DNA of 64,000 bases, from contig JAGCRW010000048.1 in the NCBI GenBank assembly GCA_017964485.1, forward strand, positions 29,031 through 93,030. Reading direction: 5' to 3'. Shown here one piece after another: positions 17,422-26,422 of the stretch. The notes below the pieces were generated by a model. It did not search any database. It had not been told where the DNA came from and worked only from the letters and a program-made list of their open reading frames with translations. This DNA comes from Muribaculaceae bacterium (lineage in GTDB: Bacteria; Bacteroidota; Bacteroidia; Bacteroidales; Muribaculaceae). Positions within the stretch are counted from its first letter, which is position 1, and each line of letters opens with the position of its first letter. The position numbers and the translations under genes are program-made.

Positions 17422-18036
17422 TTATTCAGGTTGCACGTCTTTAGGAGCACTCTCATCGACGGGTGGTTGACCGTCAACAATAGGTTCGCCTTTGGCAACG
17501 GGAGCGTGAGCAGCGTTGTAGCGCGCGTTTAGACCCTCGGCTACCTCATCGGTAACATCCCACTTGGGGTTGATAAACAATGATGCCTCCTTGCGCAGGA
17601 TAGCGTCGTAGTCGTTGCGAATGGCATAGTCCGATAAGAACAGGTCAATCTCGTTGGCAAGCTTCATCTGCTCGGTGTTGAGTTGTGCCTCCATGCTCTT
17701 TTGCATTGCCTCCATGTCCTTTTGGGCCTTGTCTTGCATCTGCTCGAGCTTCTTCTGGTCGGCCTCAAAAGCTTTCTGGGTCTTATACAGGTTCTTCTGA
17801 TACTTGTTCTGCACTTGGTTGTAGAATGTCTCTATCTCCTTGCGCTTCTTTTGCTCGGCTTGCTGAAACTCGGTTTTGAGCTTATTCTGCAGCTGAATAT
17901 ACTGCTGAGCAACGATATATTGCTCATAAAGCCTATTCTCATCTATATATCTTACAGTAAATGGTTTAGTTGCAACATCCTGTGCTGCCAAGCTCATTGC
18001 CACCATAGCAAAGGCCATTAAAAAGAACTTTTTCAT
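17422..18036 (-). CDS. OmpH/Skp-family periplasmic chaperone
   Basis: The 204-residue protein has a signal peptide (ending SLAAQ), a short strand, and then a long charged coiled coil from about 50 to 130 (QNKYQKNLYKTQKAF, KDMEAMQKSMEAQLN). This is the Skp prefoldin-like shape, in which three subunits form tentacles that hold unfolded outer-membrane proteins. The tail (residues 175-204) is rich in P, D and E. It is the first gene of the operon leading to PAP2, a barrel protein and the phosphoesterase, which fits an envelope-assembly role. Confidence 0.82.
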   Translation of the reverse strand: MKKFFLMAFAMVAMSLAAQDVATKPFTVRYIDENRLYEQYIVAQQYIQLQNKLKTEFQQAEQKKRKEIETFYNQVQNKYQKNLYKTQKAFEADQKKLEQMQDKAQKDMEAMQKSMEAQLNTEQMKLANEIDLFLSDYAIRNDYDAILRKEASLFINPKWDVTDEVAEGLNARYNAAHAPVAKGEPIVDGQPPVDESAPKDVQPE

Positions 18037-18143
18037 CTCTATTATATTCGTTACTTATAAATATGTTTATTATTTAAAAAAGTGTGCAAATTTCCGTAAA
18101 ATAATTGATATTTGCAAGAGTTAGAGCCGTTTTAACCACCATT

Positions 18144-19430
18144 TCAGACGGGCTTCCAGAGAAATAGCTTGTCGCTGGGGCGGATTTTTGTGTCGGTTTT
18201 GATTGAGAAACGCTCGCCTTTCACGGTCTTCTCAACGGGCTTTAGGTCAACACGTATCTCCTCTATCGTCATGGGCAGGGCGCCAGTAGTGGGACCAGTA
18301 ATGAGAATCTCGTCACCCACATGTAGCTCGCCAGCCTCCATCAGGAACTCGGCAACACCAATATTGGAGAAGTAGCGCACTCCCTTGGCTGCATAGACCT
18401 TGACGTGGGTAGCGCTGGAGCCGTATTTTGACGTCCATTCCCCTAGCCTCTGACCTAAATAGTAACCATCCCAGAAACCGCGGTTGAAGACACGCGCCAA
18501 GCGTTCGTTCCATTGCTCGATGCGCTCCTCGCAGTAGGTGCCGTCAACAATGGTATTGAGAGCCTCGTTGTAACAGCTCGCCACGGTGCGCACATATTCT
18601 GGCCCGCGTGCCCTACCCTCAATTTTGAAGACACGCACTCCCGCATCCACCATCTTGTTAAGGAAGTGGATGGTTTTTAGGTCTTTAGGCGACATGATGT
18701 ATTTATTGTCGATGGTAAGCTCGTCGCCAGTGTCACGGTCGGTGACGACATAGCTGCGACGGCATATCTGGCGGCAGGCACCACGATTAGCACTGGAGTT
18801 CGCCTCATGTAGACTCATATAGCACTTGCCGCTAACTGCCATGCAAAGGGCTCCATGGCAGAACATCTCAAGACGCACCGGTTCACCATGTGGACCACGC
18901 ACATCGCTGGCGGTGATGCTCTCGTGAATCCTCGACACCTGATCTAGGTTGAGTTCGCGTGCGAGCACCATCACATCGGCATATTGCGCATAGTAGCGAA
19001 CAGCCTCGCTGTTGCTCACATTGACCTGAGTGGATATGTGCACCTCCACCCCAATGCTGCGGGCATAAAGGATGGTCGCCATGTCACTGGCGATTATAGC
19101 GCTGATGTGGGCATCGCGGGCAGCATTAACAATGCTGTGCATATAGTCGATGTCCTCGTCATAGATAATGGTGTTGACAGTGAGGTAGGTCTTTATGCCA
19201 CGCTCCTCGCACCACTGCGCGATAGTGTGCAGGTCGTCAATCGAGAAATTCACGCTCGACTTAGAGCGCATGTTCAAATTCTCAATGCCAAAATATATAG
19301 CATCGGCCCCACCCTGCTGCGCAGCAACCAATGATTCCCAAGAACCCACAGGAGCCATTAGTTCAAAATCTGTTCGGGTTCGGGATCGGGATCGTGAACG
19401 TGATCGGGATTGTGAAAATAAATCATTCAT
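18144..19430 (-). CDS. U32 family peptidase / tRNA hydroxylation-type protein with Ser-Arg repeat
   Basis: This 428-residue protein belongs to the U32 'collagenase-like' family. The N-terminal barrel block ELMAPVGSWESL and the cysteine-rich MFCHGALCMAVSGKCYMS plus GACRQICRR are typical, and a C-terminal beta domain ends in KLFLWKPV. Relatives TrhP/RlhA use prephenate to hydroxylate tRNA or rRNA bases. Start ATG 19430 overlaps the stop of the four-helix-bundle gene by 8 bp. Right after MNDLFSQ comes a run of five Ser-Arg pairs, encoded by a short repeat that also lies on the far side of the neighbour gene; family members normally start directly at the barrel. Confidence 0.85.
   Translation of the reverse strand: MNDLFSQSRSRSRSRSRTRTDFELMAPVGSWESLVAAQQGGADAIYFGIENLNMRSKSSVNFSIDDLHTIAQWCEERGIKTYLTVNTIIYDEDIDYMHSIVNAARDAHISAIIASDMATILYARSIGVEVHISTQVNVSNSEAVRYYAQYADVMVLARELNLDQVSRIHESITASDVRGPHGEPVRLEMFCHGALCMAVSGKCYMSLHEANSSANRGACRQICRRSYVVTDRDTGDELTIDNKYIMSPKDLKTIHFLNKMVDAGVRVFKIEGRARGPEYVRTVASCYNEALNTIVDGTYCEERIEQWNERLARVFNRGFWDGYYLGQRLGEWTSKYGSSATHVKVYAAKGVRYFSNIGVAEFLMEAGELHVGDEILITGPTTGALPMTIEEIRVDLKPVEKTVKGERFSIKTDTKIRPSDKLFLWKPV
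19388..19406 (-). repeat. Left copy of 19-bp inverted repeat
   Basis: Exact reverse complement of 19924-19942 (minus-strand reading CGATCACGTTCACGATCCC). It lies inside the U32 coding region and encodes part of the Ser-Arg run. Confidence 0.85.
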
Positions 19431-19824
19431 TATTATTCTCTTTTTTGTTACCAGTTTCTCTTGAAGATAATGAACGACGCCAACCACCAAGCATCATAGC
19501 AATCCTTGTTGCTTGATTTTTAATATTATCATAATTATCTTCTTGAACATAACCGACTTGCAACGCAATATTCAACTGACAAATAGCCTCATAAAGAGAA
19601 CCAGTGGCAATGTCTATAAAATGAATTTTTTCTTTAATTGACATTCTTCCTGAGCCTTCAGCTATATTTGAAGGCACCGAAATTGCAGAACGTCTAATTT
19701 GACTAACCAATGAATATTTTTCATCAGACGGAAATGTTTCCAACAACTCATAGATTTCTTTAACAAAATCCATAGAAAATTTCCACACATCAAGTCTCTC
19801 ATACATGAAATAAAATGAATCCAT
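19423..19824 (-). CDS. Four-helix-bundle (S23/IVS-type) protein
   Basis: The 133-residue protein matches the four-helix-bundle family first seen as the ORF in 23S rRNA intervening sequences and related to the Avd protein of diversity-generating retroelements. Marks are YERLDVWKFSMDF near the start, LVSQIRRSAISVPSNIAEGS and the late GSLYEAICQLNIALQVGYV. No reverse transcriptase or rRNA is nearby. The gene is enclosed by the perfect 19-bp inverted repeat at 19388-19406 and 19924-19942, the layout known for rRNA intervening sequences. Its stop overlaps the U32 start. The basic helices suggest nucleic-acid binding. ATG 19806 is an alternative start. Confidence 0.85.
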   Translation of the reverse strand: MDSFYFMYERLDVWKFSMDFVKEIYELLETFPSDEKYSLVSQIRRSAISVPSNIAEGSGRMSIKEKIHFIDIATGSLYEAICQLNIALQVGYVQEDNYDNIKNQATRIAMMLGGWRRSLSSRETGNKKENNNE

Positions 19825-19923
19825 GACTCTTTATAGACTTTTGATATACATATAACAATTGGGTGATCACAACTAACGATCACTTCATAATTATTTCAAT
19901 CACGATTCACACGCTCTCGTTCA

Positions 19924-19942
19924 CGATCACGTTCACGATCCC
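19924..19942 (+). repeat. Right copy of 19-bp inverted repeat
   Basis: CGATCACGTTCACGATCCC, exact inverse of 19388-19406. It is embedded in a longer degenerate run (CACGATTCACACGCTCTCGT and on, from about 19900) and lies 15 bp from the stop of the next gene. Confidence 0.85.
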
Positions 19943-19956
19943 CGCTGCAAAGCAGC

Positions 19957-21081
19957 TTACTCAACTTCTTTCACGAGGAATATCTCAGTTGGGAAGTGGT
20001 CGCTGAAGCCGTTGAGGAAGACGCCTGAGCTATAGGTACGCAGTGGGTATCCTTTGCGGTCGCCTTCTTGGGTCTTCAGGAAGTCGCGGTTGAGCGCTTC
20101 ACAGCGCAGGTAGGTGAGCTGCGGCTTGTCTTTTACGTCACGGTACCTGGTGAAGAAGCCGTTGCACATGATTTGGTCAAAGAGGTTCCATTGTCCCTTA
20201 TAGGCAAGGGTGCCAATGCCCTTGTCGAGCACGCTCCAGAAGGGGTTGAACATCTCACCTGGACCATTCACGTCTTCGATATTGCGCTTACCGCCAACCG
20301 ACTCGGCGCAGGCCTTATCCATGGGGTCGTCGTTAAGGTCGCCCATGAAGATGATGCCGATGTTATTACCGTGAACGTTCACCAGCGAGTCGATAGTGCG
20401 ACGGCACATATATCCCGCTGCTTCACGCTTGGGACTTGACGCCTCCTGACCTCCCAGTCGTGAGGGCCAGTGGTTCACCATCACTGCCACGGTGTCGCCA
20501 GCCAGCAAGCCCACTACGCAAATCTGGTCGCGGGTGCGGAAGTTGTCGTTCCATTCATAATCAAGCTTGCGTGCAGGGTCAGCAACCTCGCGAGCACGAT
20601 CAAAGTCTTCCTCGCTCAGTCGCTGGTTAGTCACGTTGAGCACACGGAAGAAGCGCGGGTTATACAACACTCCCACGTCCACACCACGGCGGTCGGGGCT
20701 GTCGTGATAAGGAGCGATTTGCAGGTGCCAGTCACGCACTTGCGGGTCACGGCAGATGTCTTTGAGCACTGTCTCGTTCTCAATCTCGCTCACACCGATG
20801 ATTGCTGGGCCAAAGGGCGTAGCATCGGTCTTCATCTGCGAGATGGCATATGCCATGTTGTGGATTTTTGCCCAGTACTTGCGACCGTCCCACTGGCGAG
20901 CGCCATTAGGCGAGAACTCCATGTCGTAGGTGCCGTTAGAGTTGATGGTGTCGAAGAGGTTCTCTAAGTTATAGAACATGACGCCATACACCTTGTAACG
21001 TTTCTGCTGCACTCCGTCTTGTGCATTTATCGCTGGTAATAAAACCATTGCCACCAATGCGGCGAAAAATAACTTCTTCAT
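19957..21081 (-). CDS. Secreted endonuclease/exonuclease/phosphatase-family protein
   Basis: This is a 374-residue protein with a signal peptide (ending PAINA). It has the fold's marks: MFYNLENLFDT near the start (N-E metal ligand block), IIGVSEIEN, GDTVAVMVNHWPSRLGG, FMGDLNDDPMD and a final GFSDHFP. This superfamily covers DNase I-like nucleases and phosphodiesterases. With an export signal, it may degrade external nucleic acid. In Bacteroidales such genes often accompany a DUF5689 lipoprotein and a TonB receptor; here those lie 5 kb away, beyond nrdDG. Confidence 0.85.
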   Translation of the reverse strand: MKKLFFAALVAMVLLPAINAQDGVQQKRYKVYGVMFYNLENLFDTINSNGTYDMEFSPNGARQWDGRKYWAKIHNMAYAISQMKTDATPFGPAIIGVSEIENETVLKDICRDPQVRDWHLQIAPYHDSPDRRGVDVGVLYNPRFFRVLNVTNQRLSEEDFDRAREVADPARKLDYEWNDNFRTRDQICVVGLLAGDTVAVMVNHWPSRLGGQEASSPKREAAGYMCRRTIDSLVNVHGNNIGIIFMGDLNDDPMDKACAESVGGKRNIEDVNGPGEMFNPFWSVLDKGIGTLAYKGQWNLFDQIMCNGFFTRYRDVKDKPQLTYLRCEALNRDFLKTQEGDRKGYPLRTYSSGVFLNGFSDHFPTEIFLVKEVE

Positions 21082-21450
21082 AGATTTTATGTGTTTTATG
21101 TTTATATTTCGGGTATATTATTAATTATTCTCCAAAAATACTACTTTTTCTTGAATTGTGACGCATTTTGCAAGAAAAAAGTTGAAAAAATAATCAAGGC
21201 GGCTCACGCATTCAGAATGAACCGCAATTGAAAATACCATTATTTCTCGCTATTTATTGCTGGCTTAAATCACAACAAGTCGCCACTGCTTCAACTTTTA
21301 AAGGCAAAATAATAATGCTGAGGGAAGTTTGTAACGCTAAATTTTGTCAAGTAGAGAAAAATTAGTAACTTGCACAACTTTTTAAATCGCTGCTGTGTGA
21401 TGGCAGCTATTCCTTCGAACACAAAATACTAACAATAAACTTAAAAGACT
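21082..21450. other. 369-bp divergent intergenic region
   Basis: The gap separates two genes that point away from each other. On the minus strand TATTTTTG (21140-21133) is a good -7 element for the nuclease at 19957-21081. On the plus side a weaker TAACTTGC lies at about 21367. The rest is AT-rich, with nothing else recognised. Confidence 0.5.
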
Positions 21451-23262
21451 ATGCTTAAACGAATTTATCTATTCTCGATGCTGGCGTGCCTGGCTATGGG
21501 CGCGATGGCGACTACCGAGACCAAAAGCGTGACTTTCGCCTTCAACTCAGCCGAGGCGATTGAGGCTTGGGGACTGCCAGTGCCCACTCAGGGCAACCCC
21601 ACCTATCTGGAGTGGAACCTTGTGAATGAAGAGATTACACTTGTCACTAACTCCAACTCCCCTACTATCACCTATTATCAGAACGGCTACACCTTCTATA
21701 GTCGCAATGGTCAATCGTTCGCCTTCCGTGCTGACGAGGGTGCTACAATCACTCGCATCGACTTCAACGGAATGTATGAGTCGCAACGTTTTACCGCAAA
21801 TCCCGCTGGCTTTGATGCCAACAACACTTACTGGAGCGGCTCTGCAACCGAGGTAACTTTCACCGGCACCGGCGGCAACACACTGTATTCGATGACGGTG
21901 ACTTATGAGTTGGAAGTTCCTGACTACGACCCGCGCGATGTGGACCGCGACGGCGCCATTACTAGTGCCGACATCACTGCCATATATAACTATCTGCTCA
22001 ATGACGACACCACATTCATTGATAGCAGTGACGTTGACGGAGACGGAGCTATCACTAGTGCCGACATCACCATAATTTACAACTACCTGCTCGTTGGTGA
22101 TGAGCCACCTACACCCGTCGTGCCTATGCCCACATTCAGTCACCCATCGGGCACCGTATTCAACACACCAACAGTTGTCATTGTTACAGGTCCTGCCAAC
22201 AGCCGCGTGTATATCACCACTGATGGCAGCACACCAACCACTACCAACTATCAGAACAACGCCTATGGCTCAATTGAAGTTATGGTAGGCTTCAACATGA
22301 CACTTAAGGCTATTGCCGTGGTCGATGGCCAATCGAGCGCTGTTGCAACGGCCATCTACACGCTAGAAGTGGATAACAACCTGAACCGCAATGCTCTGTC
22401 AAATTATTATAACGCAAGCAAATATATGTACCGCCTGGAGTGGCCACGCATTAGGGAGAACGGCAACCAAACTTGGCTCGCTAAGAGCGAGGATGAGTAT
22501 GGCCTCGCTCTAGAGATGGAGTGGGATAACACCAAAATTGCAAATCGCTTTACCTGCTACTATATGGATGAAAACAACTCGGCACAGAATGTGGGCCGTC
22601 AAGACTCCTTCAAGGAAGATCCAGAGATTCCGGCTGCTTACCGCTCAAAGCTCAGTGACTACAGCGGCAGTGGATATGCTCGCGGACACCTGTGCCCAAG
22701 CGCCGACCGCCGCGCATCCTACGACCAACAGGCTCTTACCTACTACCTGAGTAACATGCAGCCTCAGTGGCAGAAGCACAACGAGGCACAGTGGGCCAAC
22801 CTTGAGGGCGATGTGAGGAAATGGGCAGCTCGCTGTGACACCCTCTATGTGGTGAAAGCCGCTACTATCGACGACATAACCCTCAACAACGTAACTGAGA
22901 GCGGCGTGTATACCACCACCTACAACGGCACATATTATGAAGACCTCATGTGTAACGGCCGTTTGCTGGTTGCTAAATATTTCTACATGGCACTGCTTGC
23001 CTATGATAAGAGCTCAAACACCTATCAGGCGATGGGTATCTGGACCAAGCACTACAATGGCGGCACTACCGGCGCCAGCGGCAGCGGCACTTACGACTGG
23101 CCAATCATCAACAAGGAGAATGCACAGTATATCACCATCCAAGAATTGGAGCTGCGCACTGGCATCGACTTCTTCTGCAACCTGCCCGATGATATAGAAG
23201 CCACTGTGGAAGGCACGCTCAACACCACCTACTGGTCACAAGGTGCGCCGCTCAACAGATAA
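21451..23262 (+). CDS. Secreted EndoG-like nuclease with central dockerin
   Basis: The 603-residue protein has a signal peptide (ending GAMA). The N-terminal beta domain spans about 22-155. A paired dockerin lies at about 160-215 (DVDRDGAITSADITAIYNYL and DVDGDGAITSADITIIYNYL). A chitobiase-like beta domain follows at 228-306 (YITTDGSTPT), and a DNA/RNA non-specific endonuclease domain from about 310. The nuclease motif is RGHLCPSADR with H413 as the expected general base, followed by NMQPQ (N435). R411 replaces the D of the usual DRGH. The dockerin should attach it to a cohesin partner. It is monocistronic, with a terminator. Confidence 0.85.
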   Translation: MLKRIYLFSMLACLAMGAMATTETKSVTFAFNSAEAIEAWGLPVPTQGNPTYLEWNLVNEEITLVTNSNSPTITYYQNGYTFYSRNGQSFAFRADEGATITRIDFNGMYESQRFTANPAGFDANNTYWSGSATEVTFTGTGGNTLYSMTVTYELEVPDYDPRDVDRDGAITSADITAIYNYLLNDDTTFIDSSDVDGDGAITSADITIIYNYLLVGDEPPTPVVPMPTFSHPSGTVFNTPTVVIVTGPANSRVYITTDGSTPTTTNYQNNAYGSIEVMVGFNMTLKAIAVVDGQSSAVATAIYTLEVDNNLNRNALSNYYNASKYMYRLEWPRIRENGNQTWLAKSEDEYGLALEMEWDNTKIANRFTCYYMDENNSAQNVGRQDSFKEDPEIPAAYRSKLSDYSGSGYARGHLCPSADRRASYDQQALTYYLSNMQPQWQKHNEAQWANLEGDVRKWAARCDTLYVVKAATIDDITLNNVTESGVYTTTYNGTYYEDLMCNGRLLVAKYFYMALLAYDKSSNTYQAMGIWTKHYNGGTTGASGSGTYDWPIINKENAQYITIQELELRTGIDFFCNLPDDIEATVEGTLNTTYWSQGAPLNR

Positions 23263-23297
23263 CGCAAAATTGGGCTAGCCCACAATCATAATTTATA

Positions 23298-23331
23298 ATG
23301 CCTGGCGGCCTTTTGGTCGCTGGGCATTTTT
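23298..23331 (+). terminator. Terminator after the dockerin nuclease
   Basis: A 13-bp stem with G-T wobbles (ATGCCTGGCGGCC at 23298-23310), loop TTTT, then five T residues. Confidence 0.85.
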
Positions 23332-23477
23332 GTAAAAAGATTTTTTCTTGCTGTAACATTTTTCTCAAAGTTTTCCAAAAAAATTTTTATCTAGCTGATT
23401 ATAAGTGCTTTAATTTTTCAGTGAGGTAAAAAAGTTTTCCAAAATGAAAATTTGTTGATAATTTTTTGAAAAAATAT

Positions 23478-23508
23478 TTTGCTGTTTGTATAACCTTTTG
23501 TAGCTTTG
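23478..23508 (+). promoter_or_regulatory. nrdD promoter
   Basis: TTTG (23478-23481), a 19-nt spacer and TAGCTTTG (23501-23508) form a full Bacteroidetes promoter. The expected transcript start near 23515 leaves a leader of about 125 nt. The 377-base gap 23263-23639 otherwise holds the upstream terminator and the leader hairpin. Confidence 0.75.
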
Positions 23509-23531
23509 CAGTGCAAATCAAAAGAGTATCT

Positions 23532-23557
23532 AAAAAGCCCGAGAAATTGGGCTTTTT
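23532..23557 (+). promoter_or_regulatory. Terminator-like hairpin in the nrdD leader
   Basis: AAAAAGCCC (23532-23540), loop GAGAAATT, GGGCTTTTT (23549-23557). It lies between the promoter and nrdD, about 17 nt after the expected transcript start, so it could act as an attenuator. Confidence 0.6.
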
Positions 23558-23639
23558 GCACGCACTTAATTGATGCCCCATTATTGCAAACAAGAATTCA
23601 TTAACACCTTATTATATAAAATAACATTACTGACAAACA

Positions 23640-25847
23640 ATGATACAAACAGTAGTAAAACGAGACGGACGAGTTGTTGGATACAACGAGGAGAAAATCA
23701 AGGCGGCAATCCGCAAAGCGATGCTCGCTACCGAAGCTGGTGACGACGAGGCGCTCATTCAGCGCATCGCCGACCACATTGGTGCACGAGGCAATGAGCA
23801 AATGAGCGTGGAGGGCATCCAGGACATGGTGGAGCTCGAGCTTATGAAGAGCCCACGCAAGGAAGTGGCAAAGTGCTATATCAACTATCGCCACAAACGC
23901 AGCGTGGCCCGCAAAGCCAAGACACGCGACATGTTCCTTGAGATCATCAACGCCAAGCACAACGACATCACCCGCGAGAACGCCAACATGAACGCCGAGT
24001 CTCCTGCCGGCATGATGATGAAGTTTGCCAGCGAGACTACTAAGCCCTTTGTCGACGACTACCTCTTGAGTGATGAGGCACGTGAGGCAGTGCAGAACAA
24101 CTACCTCCACATTCACGACAAGGATTACTACCCCACCAAGAGCTTGACCTGCGTACAGCATCCGCTTGACAAAATCTTGAACGGTGGTTTCTGGGCTGGC
24201 CACGGCGAGTCACGTCCCGCCAAGCGCATCGAAACCGCCAGCGTGCTGGCTTGTATCTCGATGGAGACAGCACAAAACGAGATGCATGGCGGTCAGGCGA
24301 TTCCTGCCTTCGATTTCTACTTGGCACCCTTCGTTCGCCGCTCGTTCATCGAGGAAGTGAAGATTCTCGAGGACATCAACGGTGAGGACTACAGCGACAT
24401 GTATGAGCAGAAGTTCGACGACTACATCATCCGTCCTCTCGACGGATTGAAAGGCCGCGAGCGCGTGCTGCAGCATGCCATCAACCGCACCGCCAATCGC
24501 GTGCACCAGGCTATGGAAGCGTTCATTCACAACATGAACACCATCCACAGCCGTGGCGGCAACCAGGTAGTGTTCAGCTCCATCAACTACGGTACCGATA
24601 CCAGCGCCGAAGGTCGCTGCATCATCCGCGAGTTGCTGCACTCCACCTGGGAGGGCGTTGGCAATGGCTCCACTGCCATCTTCCCCATCCAAATCTGGAA
24701 GAAGAAAAGTGGCGTGAGCTACCTGCCCGAGGATCCCAACTACGACCTCTACAATCTAGCCTGCAAGGTGACGGCACGTCGATTCTTCCCCAACTTCGTG
24801 AATCTCGACGCGACCTACAACTACCACGAGCAGTGGGACATCAACGACCCAGAGCGTTACAAATATGAAGTTGCTACTATGGGTTGCCGCACCCGCGTGT
24901 TTGAGAACCGCTTTGGCCCTAAAACGAGTATTGGCCGCGGTAACATCTCATTCTCTACTATCAACATCGTGCGCCTCGCTATCGAGTGTATGAAAATTGA
25001 GGACCAAGAGGCGCGCATACAGGAGTTCTTCCACAAGCTCGACAACGTGCTCGACATCACCGCACGCCAGCTCGACGACCGCTTCAACTTCCAGAAGACG
25101 GCTATGGCTAAGCAGTTCCCGCTGCTGATGACACAACTGTGGAACGGCAGCGAGAACCTCAAGCCTAACGAGACTATCGAGAGCGTGATTAACCAAGGCA
25201 CGCTGGGCATTGGCTTCATTGGTCTCGCCGAGTGCCTCATCGCCCTTACCGGCAAGCACCACGGCGAGAGCAAGGAGAGCCAGGAACTGGGACTTAAGAT
25301 TATTGGTCACATGCGCGACCGCATCAACGAGTTCTGCCTGCAGTACAAGCACAACTACAGTGTGCTCGCCACCCCAGCCGAGGGCTTGAGTGGCAAGTTC
25401 ACCCGTCGCGACCGCAAGGACTTTGGCGAGATTCCTGGAATTACCGACAAAATCTATTACACTAACAGCAACCACGTGCCAGTGTATTACAAGTGCAGTC
25501 CCAAGCACAAGGCCGAGGTGGAGGCACCCTACCACGAGATTACTCGCGGCGGTCACATCTTCTACGTGGAGATTGACGGCGATGCCACCCACAATCCACA
25601 GGCCATCATGGACATTGTGGACTTAATGCACAAGTACAATATCGGTTACGGCTCGGTGAACCACAACCGCAACCGCTGCATGGACTGCGGATACGAGGAC
25701 GCAACCGAAGATCTGCACGAGTGCCCTGAGTGCCACGGCACCAACATCGACAAGCTGCAGCGCATCACTGGTTATCTGGTTGGTACCACCGACCGCTGGA
25801 ACAGCGGCAAGCTTGCCGAACTCCGCGACCGTGTAGTACACAAATAA
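23640..25847 (+). CDS. nrdD: Anaerobic ribonucleoside-triphosphate reductase
   Basis: This 735-residue protein makes dNTPs from NTPs without oxygen using a glycyl radical. It has an N-terminal ATP-cone (about 1-90, VVKRDGRVVGYNEEKI) for allosteric control, the catalytic ten-stranded barrel, a C-terminal zinc site (CMDCGYE and CPECHG) and the glycyl-radical loop RITGYLVG, with G711 as the predicted radical site. nrdG, its activase, starts 44 bp downstream. A terminator-like hairpin stands in its leader. Confidence 0.95.
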   Translation: MIQTVVKRDGRVVGYNEEKIKAAIRKAMLATEAGDDEALIQRIADHIGARGNEQMSVEGIQDMVELELMKSPRKEVAKCYINYRHKRSVARKAKTRDMFLEIINAKHNDITRENANMNAESPAGMMMKFASETTKPFVDDYLLSDEAREAVQNNYLHIHDKDYYPTKSLTCVQHPLDKILNGGFWAGHGESRPAKRIETASVLACISMETAQNEMHGGQAIPAFDFYLAPFVRRSFIEEVKILEDINGEDYSDMYEQKFDDYIIRPLDGLKGRERVLQHAINRTANRVHQAMEAFIHNMNTIHSRGGNQVVFSSINYGTDTSAEGRCIIRELLHSTWEGVGNGSTAIFPIQIWKKKSGVSYLPEDPNYDLYNLACKVTARRFFPNFVNLDATYNYHEQWDINDPERYKYEVATMGCRTRVFENRFGPKTSIGRGNISFSTINIVRLAIECMKIEDQEARIQEFFHKLDNVLDITARQLDDRFNFQKTAMAKQFPLLMTQLWNGSENLKPNETIESVINQGTLGIGFIGLAECLIALTGKHHGESKESQELGLKIIGHMRDRINEFCLQYKHNYSVLATPAEGLSGKFTRRDRKDFGEIPGITDKIYYTNSNHVPVYYKCSPKHKAEVEAPYHEITRGGHIFYVEIDGDATHNPQAIMDIVDLMHKYNIGYGSVNHNRNRCMDCGYEDATEDLHECPECHGTNIDKLQRITGYLVGTTDRWNSGKLAELRDRVVHK

Positions 25848-25891
25848 ATGCATAGTTCATAATTCACAATTGCCCTTAAAGCTTAACACTT

Positions 25892-26386
25892 ATGACTGAA
25901 AAGTTAAGAGTTTTGCATGTTGTGGAGGGGACCAGTGTGGATGGTCCTGGACTGCGCACGTCGATTTACCTGGCTGGATGCAAGCACCATTGCCCCGGAT
26001 GCCATAACCCGGAGTCGTGGAACATGGGCGGAGGCGAGGAGCGCACGCTCGACGAACTGATGGAGGTGATAGCCTACAACGAGGCTCCCGTCACATTCTC
26101 GGGCGGCGACCCGCTGGCTCAGCCTGAGCCACTGGCACATCTGGTAAGCCGCATCAAGCGCGAGACAGGACAAAACGTGTGGTGCTACACTGGCTACTCG
26201 TGGGAGCAAGTGAAGCAGCAACCCATTCTTTTGGATGCAGTGCGCCAGATGGACGTGCTGGTTGACAGCCCCTTTGTGATGGCGGAACGCGACACCCATC
26301 TGCGCTTCCGCGGCAGCCGCAACCAGCGCCTCATCGATGTGCAAGCAACCCTTGCCAAAGGTGAAGTGACCATCTGGCATGACTAA
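25892..26386 (+). CDS. nrdG: Anaerobic ribonucleotide reductase activating protein
   Basis: This 164-residue radical-SAM protein has the cluster motif CKHHCPGC (CX3CX2C) and the SAM-binding block TFSGGDPL. VDGPGLRTSIYLAGC before the cluster is typical of NrdG. It uses SAM and an iron-sulfur cluster to put the radical on G711 of NrdD. The gene follows nrdD closely and ends at a shared terminator. Confidence 0.94.
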   Translation: MTEKLRVLHVVEGTSVDGPGLRTSIYLAGCKHHCPGCHNPESWNMGGGEERTLDELMEVIAYNEAPVTFSGGDPLAQPEPLAHLVSRIKRETGQNVWCYTGYSWEQVKQQPILLDAVRQMDVLVDSPFVMAERDTHLRFRGSRNQRLIDVQATLAKGEVTIWHD

Positions 26387-26422
26387 GATTTGCCAGTAAT
26401 AGACACTGACAACTAAGGGCGC

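Noticed and set aside
19423-19824. Four-helix-bundle gene as part of a diversity-generating retroelement
   Set aside because: No reverse transcriptase, template repeat or variable-repeat target gene is within the window.
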